A stretch of 64,000 nt of DNA, from assembly GCA_031082125.1 (NCBI GenBank), contig JAVHLM010000003.1, forward strand, positions 62,001-126,000, written 5' to 3'. Position 1 is the first letter of the stretch. Each line of letters begins with the position of its first letter. The translations under genes were made by a program, and so were the position numbers. Below, piece after piece: positions 36,366 to 45,400 of this stretch. Under the pieces are notes generated by a model. The model did not search any database. It was given only the letters and a program-made list of their open reading frames with translations, and was not told the origin of the DNA. Source of the stretch: Candidatus Eremiobacterota bacterium. GTDB lineage: Bacteria; Vulcanimicrobiota; CADAWZ01; Ess09-12.

Positions 36366-37517
36366 TTGGCAAAACGCGATTATTACGAGGTGCTTGAACT
36401 GTCGAGGAGTGCCACTGCTGAAGAAATCAAATCTTCATACCGGCGCCTTGCAAGGAAATATCATCCCGACGTGGCTGAGAACAAATCCGAGGCTGAAGTG
36501 AAGTTTAAAGAGATTAACGAAGCCTATGCGGTGCTCTCTGACGATCAGCGGCGCGGTCAGTATGACCGTTTCGGCCATGAAGGGCTGAATCTGGGAAGCG
36601 GCGATGCAGGTTTCGGAGGGTTTGGCTTCGGAGGATTCGGCGATCTCTTCCAGATGTTCGATATCTTCTCTGATTTCGGGGATATGAGGGGAGGCGCACG
36701 TGCCCAGGCCTCAAGCCGCCCCCAGAAGGGAAGGGATCTCCGCTACGACATCCCCGTCACGCTTGAAGAGGCCTTCAAAGGCGTGGAAAAGGAGATTGCC
36801 ATAACGAGCCCTGTTACCTGCTACCATTGCAAAGGCACAAGAGGCCGGGACGGGGCGAAGCCTGAGCAATGCGCCACCTGCCATGGCACGGGCCAGGTCA
36901 CCCAGGTGAGCCGGAGCGCCTTCGGGCAGATCATGAGAACCTTTCCCTGTAACCGCTGCAGCGGTGAAGGCTCAATAGTCACCGATCCCTGCCCTGAATG
37001 CAGGGGGATGGGAAAGGTGGAGAAGGAGAGAAAGCTGGAGGTGCAGATTCCTCCAGGCGTGGACACAGGCTCCCGGATAAGAATCCCCGGCGAGGGCGAG
37101 GCAGGCTTCATGGGAGGCGTAAGCGGCGATCTCTACGTGGTAATCCATATCATGGAGCATTCCGATTTTCAGCGCTCAGGAGACGATCTTTACTATTTCA
37201 AGCAGATAGCCTTGACCCTGGCGGCCCTGGGAGGAGAAGTGGCGGTGCCCACCATTGACGGGGAGACAAAATTGAAGATCCCCCCGGGCACCCAGTGTGA
37301 CACCCTCTTCAAGATCAAGGGCAAGGGGATGATGAGCCTCAGGGGGCACGGGAGAGGCGATCTTTACGTGAAGGTATGGGTCATGGTGCCCACCAGGCTC
37401 GACGAAAAGCAGAAAAGCCTGCTCCAGGAGTTTCAGAAGCTTTCCGGAGAAGAGCCTGAGCCCGACAAGAGCTTCCTGGGGAAGCTGAAAAATGCCTTTT
37501 CCGGGGCAAAAAAATAG
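36366..37517 (+). CDS. dnaJ: Chaperone DnaJ (Hsp40)
   Basis: 383 residues from a TTG at 36366, chosen because AAGGAGGTGA (36351-36360) is perfectly placed. J-domain with the HPD triad (KYHPDV), a Gly/Phe-rich segment ([12 protein letters not shown]), four CxxCxGxG zinc repeats (CYHC, CATC, CNRC, CPEC) and the C-terminal substrate domain. It stimulates DnaK ATPase. The gene is followed 10 bases later by prmA. Confidence 0.97.
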   Translation: MAKRDYYEVLELSRSATAEEIKSSYRRLARKYHPDVAENKSEAEVKFKEINEAYAVLSDDQRRGQYDRFGHEGLNLGSGDAGFGGFGFGGFGDLFQMFDIFSDFGDMRGGARAQASSRPQKGRDLRYDIPVTLEEAFKGVEKEIAITSPVTCYHCKGTRGRDGAKPEQCATCHGTGQVTQVSRSAFGQIMRTFPCNRCSGEGSIVTDPCPECRGMGKVEKERKLEVQIPPGVDTGSRIRIPGEGEAGFMGGVSGDLYVVIHIMEHSDFQRSGDDLYYFKQIALTLAALGGEVAVPTIDGETKLKIPPGTQCDTLFKIKGKGMMSLRGHGRGDLYVKVWVMVPTRLDEKQKSLLQEFQKLSGEEPEPDKSFLGKLKNAFSGAKK

Positions 37518-37526
37518 GGGTGCCCG

Positions 37527-38375
37527 GTGGAATACTACAAGATGAGGCTCTGTACCTCACCAGAGCTGATTCCTTACGCGGAATACCTCCTCCAGGCCCA
37601 TCATATCTCGGCATGGAGCGAAGAGACTTACAGGACAAGGCAATGCCTTGTCTTCTACCTTCCCGCTGACGGGGCGGCAGAAGACATCCTTGAGAGACTC
37701 AGCCTCAAGCTGAAGGGTCTTGAAGAGACAAAGCTCTCCAAAAGGAAAATAAGGGCCCTCCGGTGGGAAAAATCCTGGAAGAGAAGCTTCAAGACAATTT
37801 CCATCGGCACCATCGTGATAAAGCCACCCTGGAGAGCCTACAAAGCCTCACCCGGCGAGGCCGTCATTGAAATTGAGCCGGGGATGGCTTTCGGAACAGG
37901 CGATCATCACACCACAAGCCTCTGCATAAGGCTTCTGCAGTCTTACGTAAAGCCCGGCATGAAGGTAATCGACCTGGGAACCGGTTCGGCTCTCCTCGCG
38001 ATGGCAGCAATCGCCCTGGGTGCCTCATCGGTGACTGCAGTGGATCACGACCCGGTAGCCCTCACAGAAGCCCAGACCAATGTGATCCGTATGGGAATGG
38101 GAAACAGAATCGCCCTGGTAAGGGATGAGGTCACCGACGTGCCCCCTGGCTCATACGACCTCGCTGTGGGGAATCTCTTTTTAAGAGAGATTGCCATGCT
38201 GCTTGAAAAGCGGTGCCCCCCCCTCAGGCAGGGAGGAGTCTTTATCGGATCAGGCATTACGACAGACCAGCGCCCCCAGGTGGAAAAAGCGCTTCTCGGC
38301 CCGCATTTTGCGCTCCTTTCCTGGCAGACCGGGGGGATCTGGGATGCCTTCGCCGTGAGGAAAGAAGGTCCCTGA
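37527..38375 (+). CDS. prmA: Ribosomal protein L11 methyltransferase PrmA
   Basis: 282 residues starting with GTG. IEPGMAFGTGDHHTTSLCI is the family signature and IDLGTGSALLA is motif I. The NPPY-like motif is replaced by VGNLF. PrmA trimethylates L11. The dnaJ-prmA-rsmE order is common in bacteria and supports the call. Confidence 0.92.
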   Translation: MEYYKMRLCTSPELIPYAEYLLQAHHISAWSEETYRTRQCLVFYLPADGAAEDILERLSLKLKGLEETKLSKRKIRALRWEKSWKRSFKTISIGTIVIKPPWRAYKASPGEAVIEIEPGMAFGTGDHHTTSLCIRLLQSYVKPGMKVIDLGTGSALLAMAAIALGASSVTAVDHDPVALTEAQTNVIRMGMGNRIALVRDEVTDVPPGSYDLAVGNLFLREIAMLLEKRCPPLRQGGVFIGSGITTDQRPQVEKALLGPHFALLSWQTGGIWDAFAVRKEGP

Positions 38376-38380
38376 AAGCC

Positions 38381-39097
38381 ATGCCGAGATTTTACGTGCC
38401 GCCGGACCGGGTATCAGGTGGATCTCTTTCCCTCGAGGGCGCCGAATGGAAACATGCCAGGCAGGTGCTGCGGCTTCGGAGGGGAGACCGCTTTACGGCA
38501 ATTGACGGGACTTCCCGTGAATACCTCGCAGAACTTCATACTGTCGAGGTTTCGCGGGGTACCGCGAGAATCCTCGAGGTGAGAGAGGTTTCCCGCGAGC
38601 CTTCGATCCGCGTCACGCTCTACCAGGCTCTCATCAAGGCGCCACGTTTAGAGTATGTCGTTGAGAAAGCGACAGAGATCGGCGTGGCGGCAATTATCCC
38701 CCTTATTACTGCAAGAAGTGCGCCTCTCCAGTGGGGTCATGCACGGGAAACCCGCTGGAACTCCATTGTGAGGAGCGCCAGCTGCCAGTCGGGGCGCACC
38801 ATCTTTCCCGGGCTTTCAGCTCCCGTAAGTCTCGGCGATGCCCTCTCCAGAGCTGCAGGGGGCACCATGCTCTTTTTCTCCCCCGATGAAGGGACAGGGG
38901 CCGCAATGAGATCCATGGACTCCATTCCCGAGGGGAGCGATTACCACGTCTTCATCGGTCCCGAAGGGGGCTTTTCGGGAACCGAATGGCGTGCTGCCTT
39001 AGAGAGAGGGGCCCTGGAAATCACCCTGGGAAGCCGTGTACTGCGGGCGGAGACGGCAGCACTTGTCTGCTGCTCCCTTCTTATCTACCGCCGCTGA
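38381..39097 (+). CDS. rsmE: 16S rRNA m3U1498 methyltransferase RsmE
   Basis: 238 residues. MPRFYVPPDRV start, GAEWKHARQVLRLRRGD PUA-like part, QALIKAPRLEYVVEKATEIGVAAIIPL, and the SPOUT knot IGPEGGFSGTEW with LGSRVLRAETAAL. Methylates U1498 in 16S rRNA. Last gene of the heat-shock operon, six bases after prmA. Confidence 0.95.
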   Translation: MPRFYVPPDRVSGGSLSLEGAEWKHARQVLRLRRGDRFTAIDGTSREYLAELHTVEVSRGTARILEVREVSREPSIRVTLYQALIKAPRLEYVVEKATEIGVAAIIPLITARSAPLQWGHARETRWNSIVRSASCQSGRTIFPGLSAPVSLGDALSRAAGGTMLFFSPDEGTGAAMRSMDSIPEGSDYHVFIGPEGGFSGTEWRAALERGALEITLGSRVLRAETAALVCCSLLIYRR

Positions 39098-39250
39098 GCG
39101 TACCGGTCCTCCTGTTCTTTCCTTCTCCCCGCAGCAGCCTTGCCAGTTTACATTTATTTAACATGGAAGAGGGGAATAAAGCACTTTACTCGAGGAGCCC
39201 ATGTAGTGATATAGTTGATAAGGATAAATATAAGCGAGGGGGTAGAGGAG

Positions 39251-41419
39251 ATGTCATTTGATATGCCTACTGACTTTCCCACTATTGACGCGGGAATGCC
39301 CAACCAGGTGGGGAAAACCTTCGATACTGCGGAAGCCAAGCTCAGAAAGGCCAGAAAAAACAAGAAAGCAAAGAAAAAGATAAAAGAAGAGCACTTCCAG
39401 CAGATACAATCGGGGAAAACCCAATCCGTGCCGGCCACGCAGTCGGGTATCAACTCGGCGACGGAAGGGCGCGACACCTTTCAGAGAACGCAGCCTACCA
39501 TGGGACAGGCCAATGATGCTCTTGCAATGAACCAGATGCTCAATGTCTCGGCAAGCACGAACATGATGAGCGCCATGATGATGTCCGGCGCCTACAGGGC
39601 TCCCAATGTCGGCTACAGCGACACCGGGATGGCAAATTATAATTCCATCAACGACATTGAAGAGCTGATGGGTATCCTGGGCCAGAAGCAATCAGGCCAG
39701 GGGCAGATCATGCAGGCCCTCGGCCAGATGAACCAGGACTCCCAGCAACAGATGACCCAGAACAACACCTTCCAGCAGGGGGTCCAGCACTTCGGAAAGC
39801 TCGAGCAGGAATTCGGCGCGAAAGAGATGACGGCCAAGATGAAGGAGATGACCTTCAACGGCATCTCCAAGACTCTCAGCGGCGTCTCACAGACCATCAG
39901 CATGGCGGGAAAAGCCCTTGAAGCGGCCGCACAGGGCATCGAGGCCGTGGCCTCGGCGGTGGCTGCCATTCCCTATGTAGGGGCAGCCCTTTCTGCAATG
40001 CTCCGCGCCGTGGCGCAGATGCTCCGGTCCATGGCCAAGATGCTCGAGCAAATCGCCCAGAAGCTCAAGCAGCTCGCCCAGAAGATGCAGCAGCAGGCCA
40101 ACCAGATGAAGATGCAGGGCGAGCAGATGAAGGTCCAGAAGCTCGCCAACCAGGCCAAGAAGATGCAGGAGATGAACAAGCTCCAGCAGGGCATGCAGCG
40201 CCTCAACCAGATCATGGAAGAACGGAACAAGGTGATGGGAGTCCTCAACAACAACCTGGGGCAGCAGATGCAGCTCATGCAGCGCCTCCAGGAGCTCGGC
40301 CAGAACATGAACATGATGAACCAGATGGGCGCCATGCAGGGCCAGAATCCCATGGCAAACATGATGAACATGATGGGCATGCTGGGGAATTCCATGAAAA
40401 ACGCCGCGAACATGCAGGCAATCAACCAGATGCTCCAGCCCAGCCCGAACATCCAGATGGCCATGCTCACCTCAATGCCTTCGCCTGCGGCAATGGGCGG
40501 CGGCGCCGTCATGCCGATGGGTGGAGGCGCCTCGATGGGCGGAGGAATGTCAAGAGGCGGCGGTGGGCCGATGGGCGGAGGCATGCCTGCCATGCCTTCA
40601 ATGCCCTCCATGCCTTCAATGCCCTCCATGCCTTCAATGCCCTCCATGCCTTCAATGCCCTCCATGCCCTCAATGCCCTCCATGCCGTCAATACCAATGG
40701 TGGGTCCCGGCGGGCAGCTCATGGCCCAGGGGCCTCAGCAGGGACACCATGGACCGCAGCAGGGCCAGCAAGGTCCCCAGCAGGCTCAGCAGGGCAAGCA
40801 GCAGGGACTTCCTCTCCAGGGCGGCCAGAAACCCCAGGGAGGCCAGGCAATGGCGCGGGGAGGCGCCCATGGAGATCAGGGTATTGCAGGTGCCGGAGGC
40901 GGAGGCACTTCAAAGAAAGAGGAGTACGAAAAGCAGCTTTCTGACCTTGCGGGCAGCGTGCTGAGCGCCCAGGGCCAGGGCCCCACCCAGGGTGCGGACC
41001 AGAAAAATCAGAACAAGCAGGCACTTTCCGAGCTCTGGAACCAGGTCATCCAGGAAAAGATCCCCATAGACCAGGCTGTACAGCAGCAGGTGTTCCAGGC
41101 TCTCGGCGATGAAGCGGCAAAAGCCGATACACAACAGGGTGGAAAACCTCAGGGAGGCCAGGCGATGGCGCGGGGCGGGGCCCAGGGCTTACCGGGAGCA
41201 GGCAGAGGTGCCCAGGGGATGCCTCAGGGAATGCCACCGGGAATGCAGCTGGGAATCAAGCCCCAGGCTGCCAACACGCCGGCAGCACCGGCAGCACCGG
41301 CAGCACCGGCAGCACCGGCGGCACCGGCAGCACCGGCAGCACCGGCGGCACCGGCAGCACCGGCAGCACCGGCAGCGCCTCCACCCGCAGCGGGTGGGGG
41401 AAACGTGCATCAGGCCTGA
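39251..41419 (+). CDS. Met/Gln/Gly-rich low-complexity protein with tandem repeats
   Basis: About 722 residues from ATG 39251 (GAGGGGG upstream). Residues 1-130 are polar. A long amphipathic helical region of roughly residues 190-330 includes a hydrophobic stretch (GIEAVASAVAAIPYVGAALS) followed by heptads rich in Met, Gln, Lys and Leu. Next come a Met/Asn/Gln region, a Gly-Met stretch, eleven Met-Pro-Ser triplets, Gln-rich and Gly-rich segments, a short conserved-looking helical segment (KKEEYEKQLSDLAGSV, ELWNQVIQEKIPIDQAV) and a Pro-Ala-Ala tail. No signal peptide. I do not recognise a family. The hydrophobic patch plus coiled coil could insert in membranes or drive assembly, but this is conjecture. 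A zinc-ribbon helical protein follows it. Confidence 0.75.
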   Translation: MSFDMPTDFPTIDAGMPNQVGKTFDTAEAKLRKARKNKKAKKKIKEEHFQQIQSGKTQSVPATQSGINSATEGRDTFQRTQPTMGQANDALAMNQMLNVSASTNMMSAMMMSGAYRAPNVGYSDTGMANYNSINDIEELMGILGQKQSGQGQIMQALGQMNQDSQQQMTQNNTFQQGVQHFGKLEQEFGAKEMTAKMKEMTFNGISKTLSGVSQTISMAGKALEAAAQGIEAVASAVAAIPYVGAALSAMLRAVAQMLRSMAKMLEQIAQKLKQLAQKMQQQANQMKMQGEQMKVQKLANQAKKMQEMNKLQQGMQRLNQIMEERNKVMGVLNNNLGQQMQLMQRLQELGQNMNMMNQMGAMQGQNPMANMMNMMGMLGNSMKNAANMQAINQMLQPSPNIQMAMLTSMPSPAAMGGGAVMPMGGGASMGGGMSRGGGGPMGGGMPAMPSMPSMPSMPSMPSMPSMPSMPSMPSMPSMPSIPMVGPGGQLMAQGPQQGHHGPQQGQQGPQQAQQGKQQGLPLQGGQKPQGGQAMARGGAHGDQGIAGAGGGGTSKKEEYEKQLSDLAGSVLSAQGQGPTQGADQKNQNKQALSELWNQVIQEKIPIDQAVQQQVFQALGDEAAKADTQQGGKPQGGQAMARGGAQGLPGAGRGAQGMPQGMPPGMQLGIKPQAANTPAAPAAPAAPAAPAAPAAPAAPAAPAAPAAPAAPPPAAGGGNVHQA
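40592..40690 (+). repeat. Eleven tandem 9-bp units coding Met-Pro-Ser
   Basis: Units alternate ATGCCTTCA and ATGCCCTCC, giving an 18-base super-repeat, so expansion probably occurred in pairs. It lies inside the Met-rich protein gene and stays in frame. Confidence 0.95.
41279..41377 (+). repeat. Eleven tandem 9-bp units coding Pro-Ala-Ala
   Basis: The unit is CCGGCAGCA with a few CCGGCGGCA or CCGGCAGCG variants, at the 3' end of the same gene. This is a length-variable type of tract. Confidence 0.95.
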
Positions 41420-41457
41420 CGATCAAAAGGTATATCACAGTATCTGGAGAATATGGA

Positions 41458-41478
41458 GTGGGAGGGAGATCCTCCCAC
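41458..41478. repeat. 8-bp perfect hairpin between two genes
   Basis: GTGGGAGG, loop GAGAT, CCTCCCAC, followed by TTCCC. It lies in the 150-base gap after the low-complexity gene. Without a T-run it may be a weak terminator or an RNA-stability hairpin. Confidence 0.45.
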
Positions 41479-41571
41479 TTCCCTATGTACGACTGCCGGA
41501 TACAAGCAGCGGGACAGCCTGGTGCAGGATCTTTCACGGGGAGACACACAAAATGAGAGCGGGGTGCAACG

Positions 41572-42345
41572 ATGGCTATTATCTGTCCGGTATGCAGGCA
41601 TGAGCTTGCTCAGGATGATGCGACAGTTTGTGAAAAATGCGGCAACAACCTTGTAGAGGTCCGCTATGAGAAGCCCCTCAAGATGCTCAAGGAACTGGGC
41701 CTGAAAGTCACGGGATCGCCTGGTGCCTTCTCAAAGGAAAAGCTCGAGGGTCTCTATTCCCACATAGTGGAGCTCCTGGGCGACATTATGGCTCACAGCA
41801 AGGCGGAAATTGACAAAAACCTGGATAAGCTCCGCAGAGAGTTTGCAAAAACGTCCCAGATAGCAGAGGATGACGTGGATATGCGGGCCTTTACCGAGGG
41901 CTTCCAGATGGCCCAGTCATTCGTCAACGAAGGCATCGGCATGGCCCTCAGCGCTCTCACCGGCATGAAGAACTTCAAGGACATCAAGCAGGGCCAGAAC
42001 ATGCTCGAGCTTGCCACGACCAGGATCCAGGAGGGGCTTGAGCATCTCGAACAAATCACCGTGGCATCGACAGGGATGCCTCTTCCCGATGAAACCGTGC
42101 AGGAAACGCCGGCACAGGTCACTCTTGCCATGGACTCCATAGAAAAAGCCCTTGAGAGCCTCAGCGCCTACCTGGAAACCCGTCAGGTGGACTACCTGAA
42201 GACTACCCTCAAAAGGCTCGATGCGGCGAGCTTCTCACTTGCAGAGTGCCTTGAAGCCATGGGGGCCTCGAGGACCTCCGGGCCTGCCCCGCAGGAGGAG
42301 CAGTCCCCTGCCTCATCGATCCAGAATATTGATTCCAAGGCATAA
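41572..42345 (+). CDS. Zinc-ribbon protein with a helical bundle
   Basis: 257 residues. Zinc ribbon at residues 5-26 (CPVC and CEKC). Residues 60-235 are helical with regularly spaced Leu and Ala, and the tail is Ser/Pro/Gln-rich. No membrane segment. The same plan (ribbon plus helices) is seen at 681-1151. It lies downstream of the Met-rich protein, so the two may act together. Family not recognised. Confidence 0.75.
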   Translation: MAIICPVCRHELAQDDATVCEKCGNNLVEVRYEKPLKMLKELGLKVTGSPGAFSKEKLEGLYSHIVELLGDIMAHSKAEIDKNLDKLRREFAKTSQIAEDDVDMRAFTEGFQMAQSFVNEGIGMALSALTGMKNFKDIKQGQNMLELATTRIQEGLEHLEQITVASTGMPLPDETVQETPAQVTLAMDSIEKALESLSAYLETRQVDYLKTTLKRLDAASFSLAECLEAMGASRTSGPAPQEEQSPASSIQNIDSKA

Positions 42346-42380
42346 GGCCTGGAATTTCTCGAATTGAAAGGAGTCATCCA

Positions 42381-42593
42381 GTGAAAGAGTGCACTGCTGA
42401 GAAAAACAAGGCTCGATGCAACTGCTCTTACGAGCCATGCGGGAAAAAAGGGGTATGCTGCGAATGCCTTCGCTTTCATTTCGGTATGGGAGAGTTTCCC
42501 GCCTGCCTCTTTCCCGATGAGGTGGAAAGAACCTACGATCGCACCATAGAGACTTTCATTGAAACCTATAAAAAGAGGGGACGATGGTGGTAG
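42381..42593 (+). CDS. Small Cys-rich protein (DUF6485-like)
   Basis: 70 residues with a GTG start behind AAAGGAG. Cysteines are clustered ([25 protein letters not shown]) and the tail is [15 protein letters not shown]. This matches the small conserved family I know as DUF6485, whose function is unknown; metal binding is likely. It abuts the convergent adenine deaminase gene. Confidence 0.75.
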   Translation: MKECTAEKNKARCNCSYEPCGKKGVCCECLRFHFGMGEFPACLFPDEVERTYDRTIETFIETYKKRGRWW

Positions 42594-44330
42594 TCACGGC
42601 ACGGGCACCTCGTCAAAGAGCCCCTGGTACCTTAATGCTTTCTCATCGACAAGCCCCTTGTCGGTGATCCTGAGCGCGGGAATCACGGGCAGAGCCATAA
42701 AGCTCAGTATCATGAAAGGCTGATTCTTTTCCATTCCGCATTCCACGGCAGCACGATTGAGCGCTGCTTTCTTTTCAGCGACATCAGCAAAGGAGCCGTC
42801 ACTCATAAGCCCCCCGAGAGGCAGAGGGAGGGCAGCCTTCACCAAGCCTCCCTCCACTATGGCGATACCGCCCTCATAGCCAATCACCGTATCGACGGCT
42901 CTTTTCATGTCGTGATCGTTCATTCCTGCAACGATAATATTATGGGAATCGTGGGCAATAGTCGAGGCGCAGGCACCCTTCCTGAGGCCCAGACCTTTTA
43001 TGAAGCCGACAGCCATACCACCTGTGGCATGGTGGCGCTCAATCACCGCTATCTTTGCAATGTCATTTCCGGGGTCTGCCACGATATGGCCATCATTCAC
43101 CTTTGCATCAATCACCAGGTCCTCTGTCACGATCTCATGAGGAACTATGCCTATGCAGTGGATCCTCAAGGAGCGGGCCGGCACCCGAAAGAGGGCCTCA
43201 TCAAAGGGAAGGGCCGAAACAGTCCTTCTCACCGGAGAGAGATCAAGAGGGGGAGCAGAAAAGAGAGGAAGACCATCTTCCGCCACAAGGACGCCCTTTT
43301 TGAATACCTTGCGGGCATGCCAGAGGTCGTCAATAACGACCATATCGGCCTGGTAGCCCGGTGCGATGGCTCCATGGGAGGGAAGATGAAAATGGCGGGC
43401 CGCGTTCAGTGTCGCCATTGAAAAGGCTATCAGGGGGTCTACCCCGAGGGAGATCACCTTCCTTACAAGATGATCAATGTGGCCTTGCTCCCTGATATCA
43501 AGGGGATCGATATCGTCAGTGACCAGCACAAACTGCCGGTAGTTAAGGGGAGTCACAAGAGGGAGAAGGGATTCGAGGTTCTTGGCATAGGTCCCCTCGC
43601 GAAGCATAACAGTCATGCCTTTTTCAAGCTTTTCCCCGGCTTCCTCCATGGTTACGCACTCATGATCGCTTGACGGTCCCGCGATAATATAGGCAGAAAG
43701 CTCTTTGCCTGAGAGTCCCGGTGCATGGCCATCAACAAGCCTGCCCACAGCAAGTGCCAGTTTCTCCATTATAAGGGGATCGGCCGAAAGAGTCCCGGGC
43801 ACGTTCATAAGCTCCCCGAGGCCCAGGACTCTTTTATGCTCCATGAACTCCCGGAGGTCCCCGGCAAGAAGCACTGCTCCGCTGGTCTCAAAGGTCGATG
43901 AAGGTACGCAGGAAGGGAGCATTACATAAATGTCCAGGGGAAGGTCCTCGCCGGCGTCAAGCATGAATCGGATCCCCGCCTTCCCGCATACGTTGGCGAT
44001 TTCGTGGGGATCAGTCACGACGGCGGTCACTCCCCTGGGTATCACGGCCCTGGCAAATTCTGAAGGGCTCACCATGGAGCTCTCAAGATGGCAGTGGCCA
44101 TCGAAAAAACCAGGGGCAACAAAGCTTCCTTTCACATCAACGACACTGGAGGCTTCATATCGACCGAAGCCTACCACATAGCCTTTATGGACTGCGATAT
44201 GGGTGCCGGGCATCATCGAGGCTGAAAGCACGTTCACCAGGGTTCCGTTCTTCACGAGAAGATCAACGGGGATCTTTCCCTGGGCCGCCGCAATAAGCTC
44301 ACTCCGAAAGGCTGTTTTCCTCTCATCCAT
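42594..44330 (-). CDS. ade: Adenine deaminase
   Basis: About 578 residues of the amidohydrolase superfamily. VAPGFFDGHCHLESSMVSP supplies metal ligands, with VTDPHEIANVCG, LGLGELMNVPG, VTDDIDP and a C-terminal domain with HDSHNIIVAGMND. It deaminates adenine to hypoxanthine in purine salvage. I chose the ATG at 44330 because AGAGGA lies about nine bases before it; two earlier in-frame ATGs would add up to 11 residues. Confidence 0.95.
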   Translation of the reverse strand: MDERKTAFRSELIAAAQGKIPVDLLVKNGTLVNVLSASMMPGTHIAVHKGYVVGFGRYEASSVVDVKGSFVAPGFFDGHCHLESSMVSPSEFARAVIPRGVTAVVTDPHEIANVCGKAGIRFMLDAGEDLPLDIYVMLPSCVPSSTFETSGAVLLAGDLREFMEHKRVLGLGELMNVPGTLSADPLIMEKLALAVGRLVDGHAPGLSGKELSAYIIAGPSSDHECVTMEEAGEKLEKGMTVMLREGTYAKNLESLLPLVTPLNYRQFVLVTDDIDPLDIREQGHIDHLVRKVISLGVDPLIAFSMATLNAARHFHLPSHGAIAPGYQADMVVIDDLWHARKVFKKGVLVAEDGLPLFSAPPLDLSPVRRTVSALPFDEALFRVPARSLRIHCIGIVPHEIVTEDLVIDAKVNDGHIVADPGNDIAKIAVIERHHATGGMAVGFIKGLGLRKGACASTIAHDSHNIIVAGMNDHDMKRAVDTVIGYEGGIAIVEGGLVKAALPLPLGGLMSDGSFADVAEKKAALNRAAVECGMEKNQPFMILSFMALPVIPALRITDKGLVDEKALRYQGLFDEVPVP

Positions 44331-44393
44331 GCCGTGCATTCCTCTTTTCTCGATTATCTGCAAAAGCTTCCCTGGGGAGCCGGGCCCCTCCCG

Positions 44394-44498
44394 CTATTTC
44401 TTTTCCATGGTGCCTTTCTCTCCGCACTTGGGACATTTCTGGGGCTTGCATCTGCCATCCTTTTTTGCACCGCACTTGCTGCAGGTATATGTAGCCAT
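44394..44498 (-). CDS. 34-residue RCKP-type rubredoxin-like zinc protein
   Basis: A short gene: MATYTCSKCGAKKDGRC, then KPQKCPKCGEKGTMEKK. Two CxxC knuckles flank an RCKP motif, the hallmark of tiny RCKP-type rubredoxin-like proteins. AAGGAGA lies just upstream of the ATG on the minus strand. It lies upstream of the adenine deaminase gene and may be co-transcribed. Metal binding is expected; the function is unknown. Confidence 0.75.
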   Translation of the reverse strand: MATYTCSKCGAKKDGRCKPQKCPKCGEKGTMEKK

Positions 44499-44562
44499 TG
44501 CAGGTTCTCCTTTCCTTATGATCCTCACCTTCCATCATTCGAGAACAAAGGGAGCCCTCCTT

Positions 44563-44590
44563 TAAAAAATGGGGACAGGGGGGTGTCCCA
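44563..44590 (-). terminator. Minus-strand terminator, probably the original end of the tRNA-Phe transcript
   Basis: Read on the minus strand: GGGACA, loop CCCCCC, TGTCCC, then CATTTTTT. Nothing else on the minus strand lies between it and the tRNA fragment at 44639-44685. It most likely terminated the tRNA operon before the island inserted. Confidence 0.62.
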
Positions 44591-44598
44591 TTGCTGGC

Positions 44599-44685
44599 AA
44601 AATGCCCTGGAGGTTTATTAAAGAGGGAAAAGAAATATGCCGAGGGACAGAATCGAACTGTCGACACCATGATTTTCAGTCATGT
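44599..44685. repeat. attL direct repeat with tRNA-Phe 3' fragment
   Basis: Identical to 63583-63669 except for two bases near its left end. It includes the tRNA-Phe 3' half from the anticodon arm to the discriminator (44639-44685, minus strand) plus about 40 bases beyond the gene. After 44685 the tRNA sequence stops matching. Confidence 0.93.
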
Positions 44686-45043
44686 CCCCCACCTTTTCAA
44701 TCCATTGTGGCCCAGTGGTTTGAATGGGGTGCCTGGAAATGTGTGCCATTTTTGTGCCAGGTTTTTTCATAGTGTCTTGAATTTTCCCCCTATGATGCAC
44801 TTGAAGGAACATCATGCCCTCGCGGCGTTGAGTTCCCTCAGGTCTGTTCATTCCATCCCCTCAGACTCCCTGCAGAGAGAGGAGGTGATGGCCTTCCCCA
44901 TGCCCGGCAGGAGTGACCCTCCCGGCGGGGACTTTGCTGATTCGATTATAGCACAGAATGACCAGAACATGAATAGTAGGTAGAATCTTTATGGCAACGG
45001 TGAGCCCGTGCCGGTGCTGTCATAATAGAAAGGAGAGATTCAA
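44686..45043. other. Left end of the island, non-coding
   Basis: About 360 bases with no supported gene. It contains a 20-base repeat at 44740-44759 also found beyond the integrase gene. A 31-codon ORF at about 44887-44983 has a G-rich stretch directly in front of its ATG, but the spacing is too short to be convincing. Confidence 0.5.
44740..44759. repeat. Putative integrase arm-binding repeat, left copy
   Basis: A 20-base sequence identical to 63495-63514, containing GTGTGCCA and GTGCCA. One copy lies just inside each attachment repeat, in the same orientation, as expected for arm-type integrase sites. Confidence 0.6.
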
Positions 45044-45400
45044 ATGATAGTAAGTGAGAACCTAGACAAAACAGAGAACCCCTCCCATGGCAATGATACC
45101 ATGAGTGAGGCGGAAGAAACAAGAGCAGAAAAGATAAGAAGGTCTTTGGAGTTCAATAAATTGATAGAACAATCCTTTCAGGATTTCTATGAAAGTGGCT
45201 CTGATAATGGCCGAAGGCATTATGATCCTGGGGATCGTGATAGGGAATACAGTATAGCGAGTAAGATCGAGGCCATTGAGAGCTTGCTGGAAGAGAAACG
45301 CTGTGAAATGAGAGACTTGGAGGACTATGCCTGGTTCAGGGGCGGCTTCCTGGCTGGCATTGAATACGCCAAAGCAGGGGGTGACATATGCCAGAAGTAG
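45044..45400 (+). CDS. Hypothetical island protein A1
   Basis: 118 residues, strongly charged and helical, with AAAGGAG upstream. The pattern FNKLIEQSFQDF ... YAWFRGGFLAGIEYA recurs in the next gene as FDALIKKQYQAF ... FTYRAGWLDAMSYA. The two look like diverged tandem duplicates. No known family. Confidence 0.7.
   Translation: MIVSENLDKTENPSHGNDTMSEAEETRAEKIRRSLEFNKLIEQSFQDFYESGSDNGRRHYDPGDRDREYSIASKIEAIESLLEEKRCEMRDLEDYAWFRGGFLAGIEYAKAGGDICQK

Noticed and set aside
40592-40690. CRISPR-like repeat array
   Set aside because: The repeats are 9 bases, directly abutting, in frame and coding; there are no spacers. No CRISPR array or cas gene is seen anywhere in the window.
39973-40722. Long minus-strand ORFs (Met-Glu-Gly-Ile repeats) opposite the Met-rich gene
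   Set aside because: They are the mirror image of the Met-Pro-Ser repeat; the plus frame has the start, ribosome site and continuous reading.
44591-44983. ORF across the attL tRNA fragment (MLAKCPGGLLKREKKYAEGQ...)
   Set aside because: It reads through the antisense of a tRNA half and the non-coding island end; a sister ORF appears over the intact tRNA at 63494-63810. These are classic spurious tRNA-shadow proteins.
44887-44983. 31-codon ORF behind AGGAGGTG at the island left end
   Set aside because: The G-rich site abuts the ATG too closely, the peptide shows no pattern, and the region overlaps likely recombination sequences.
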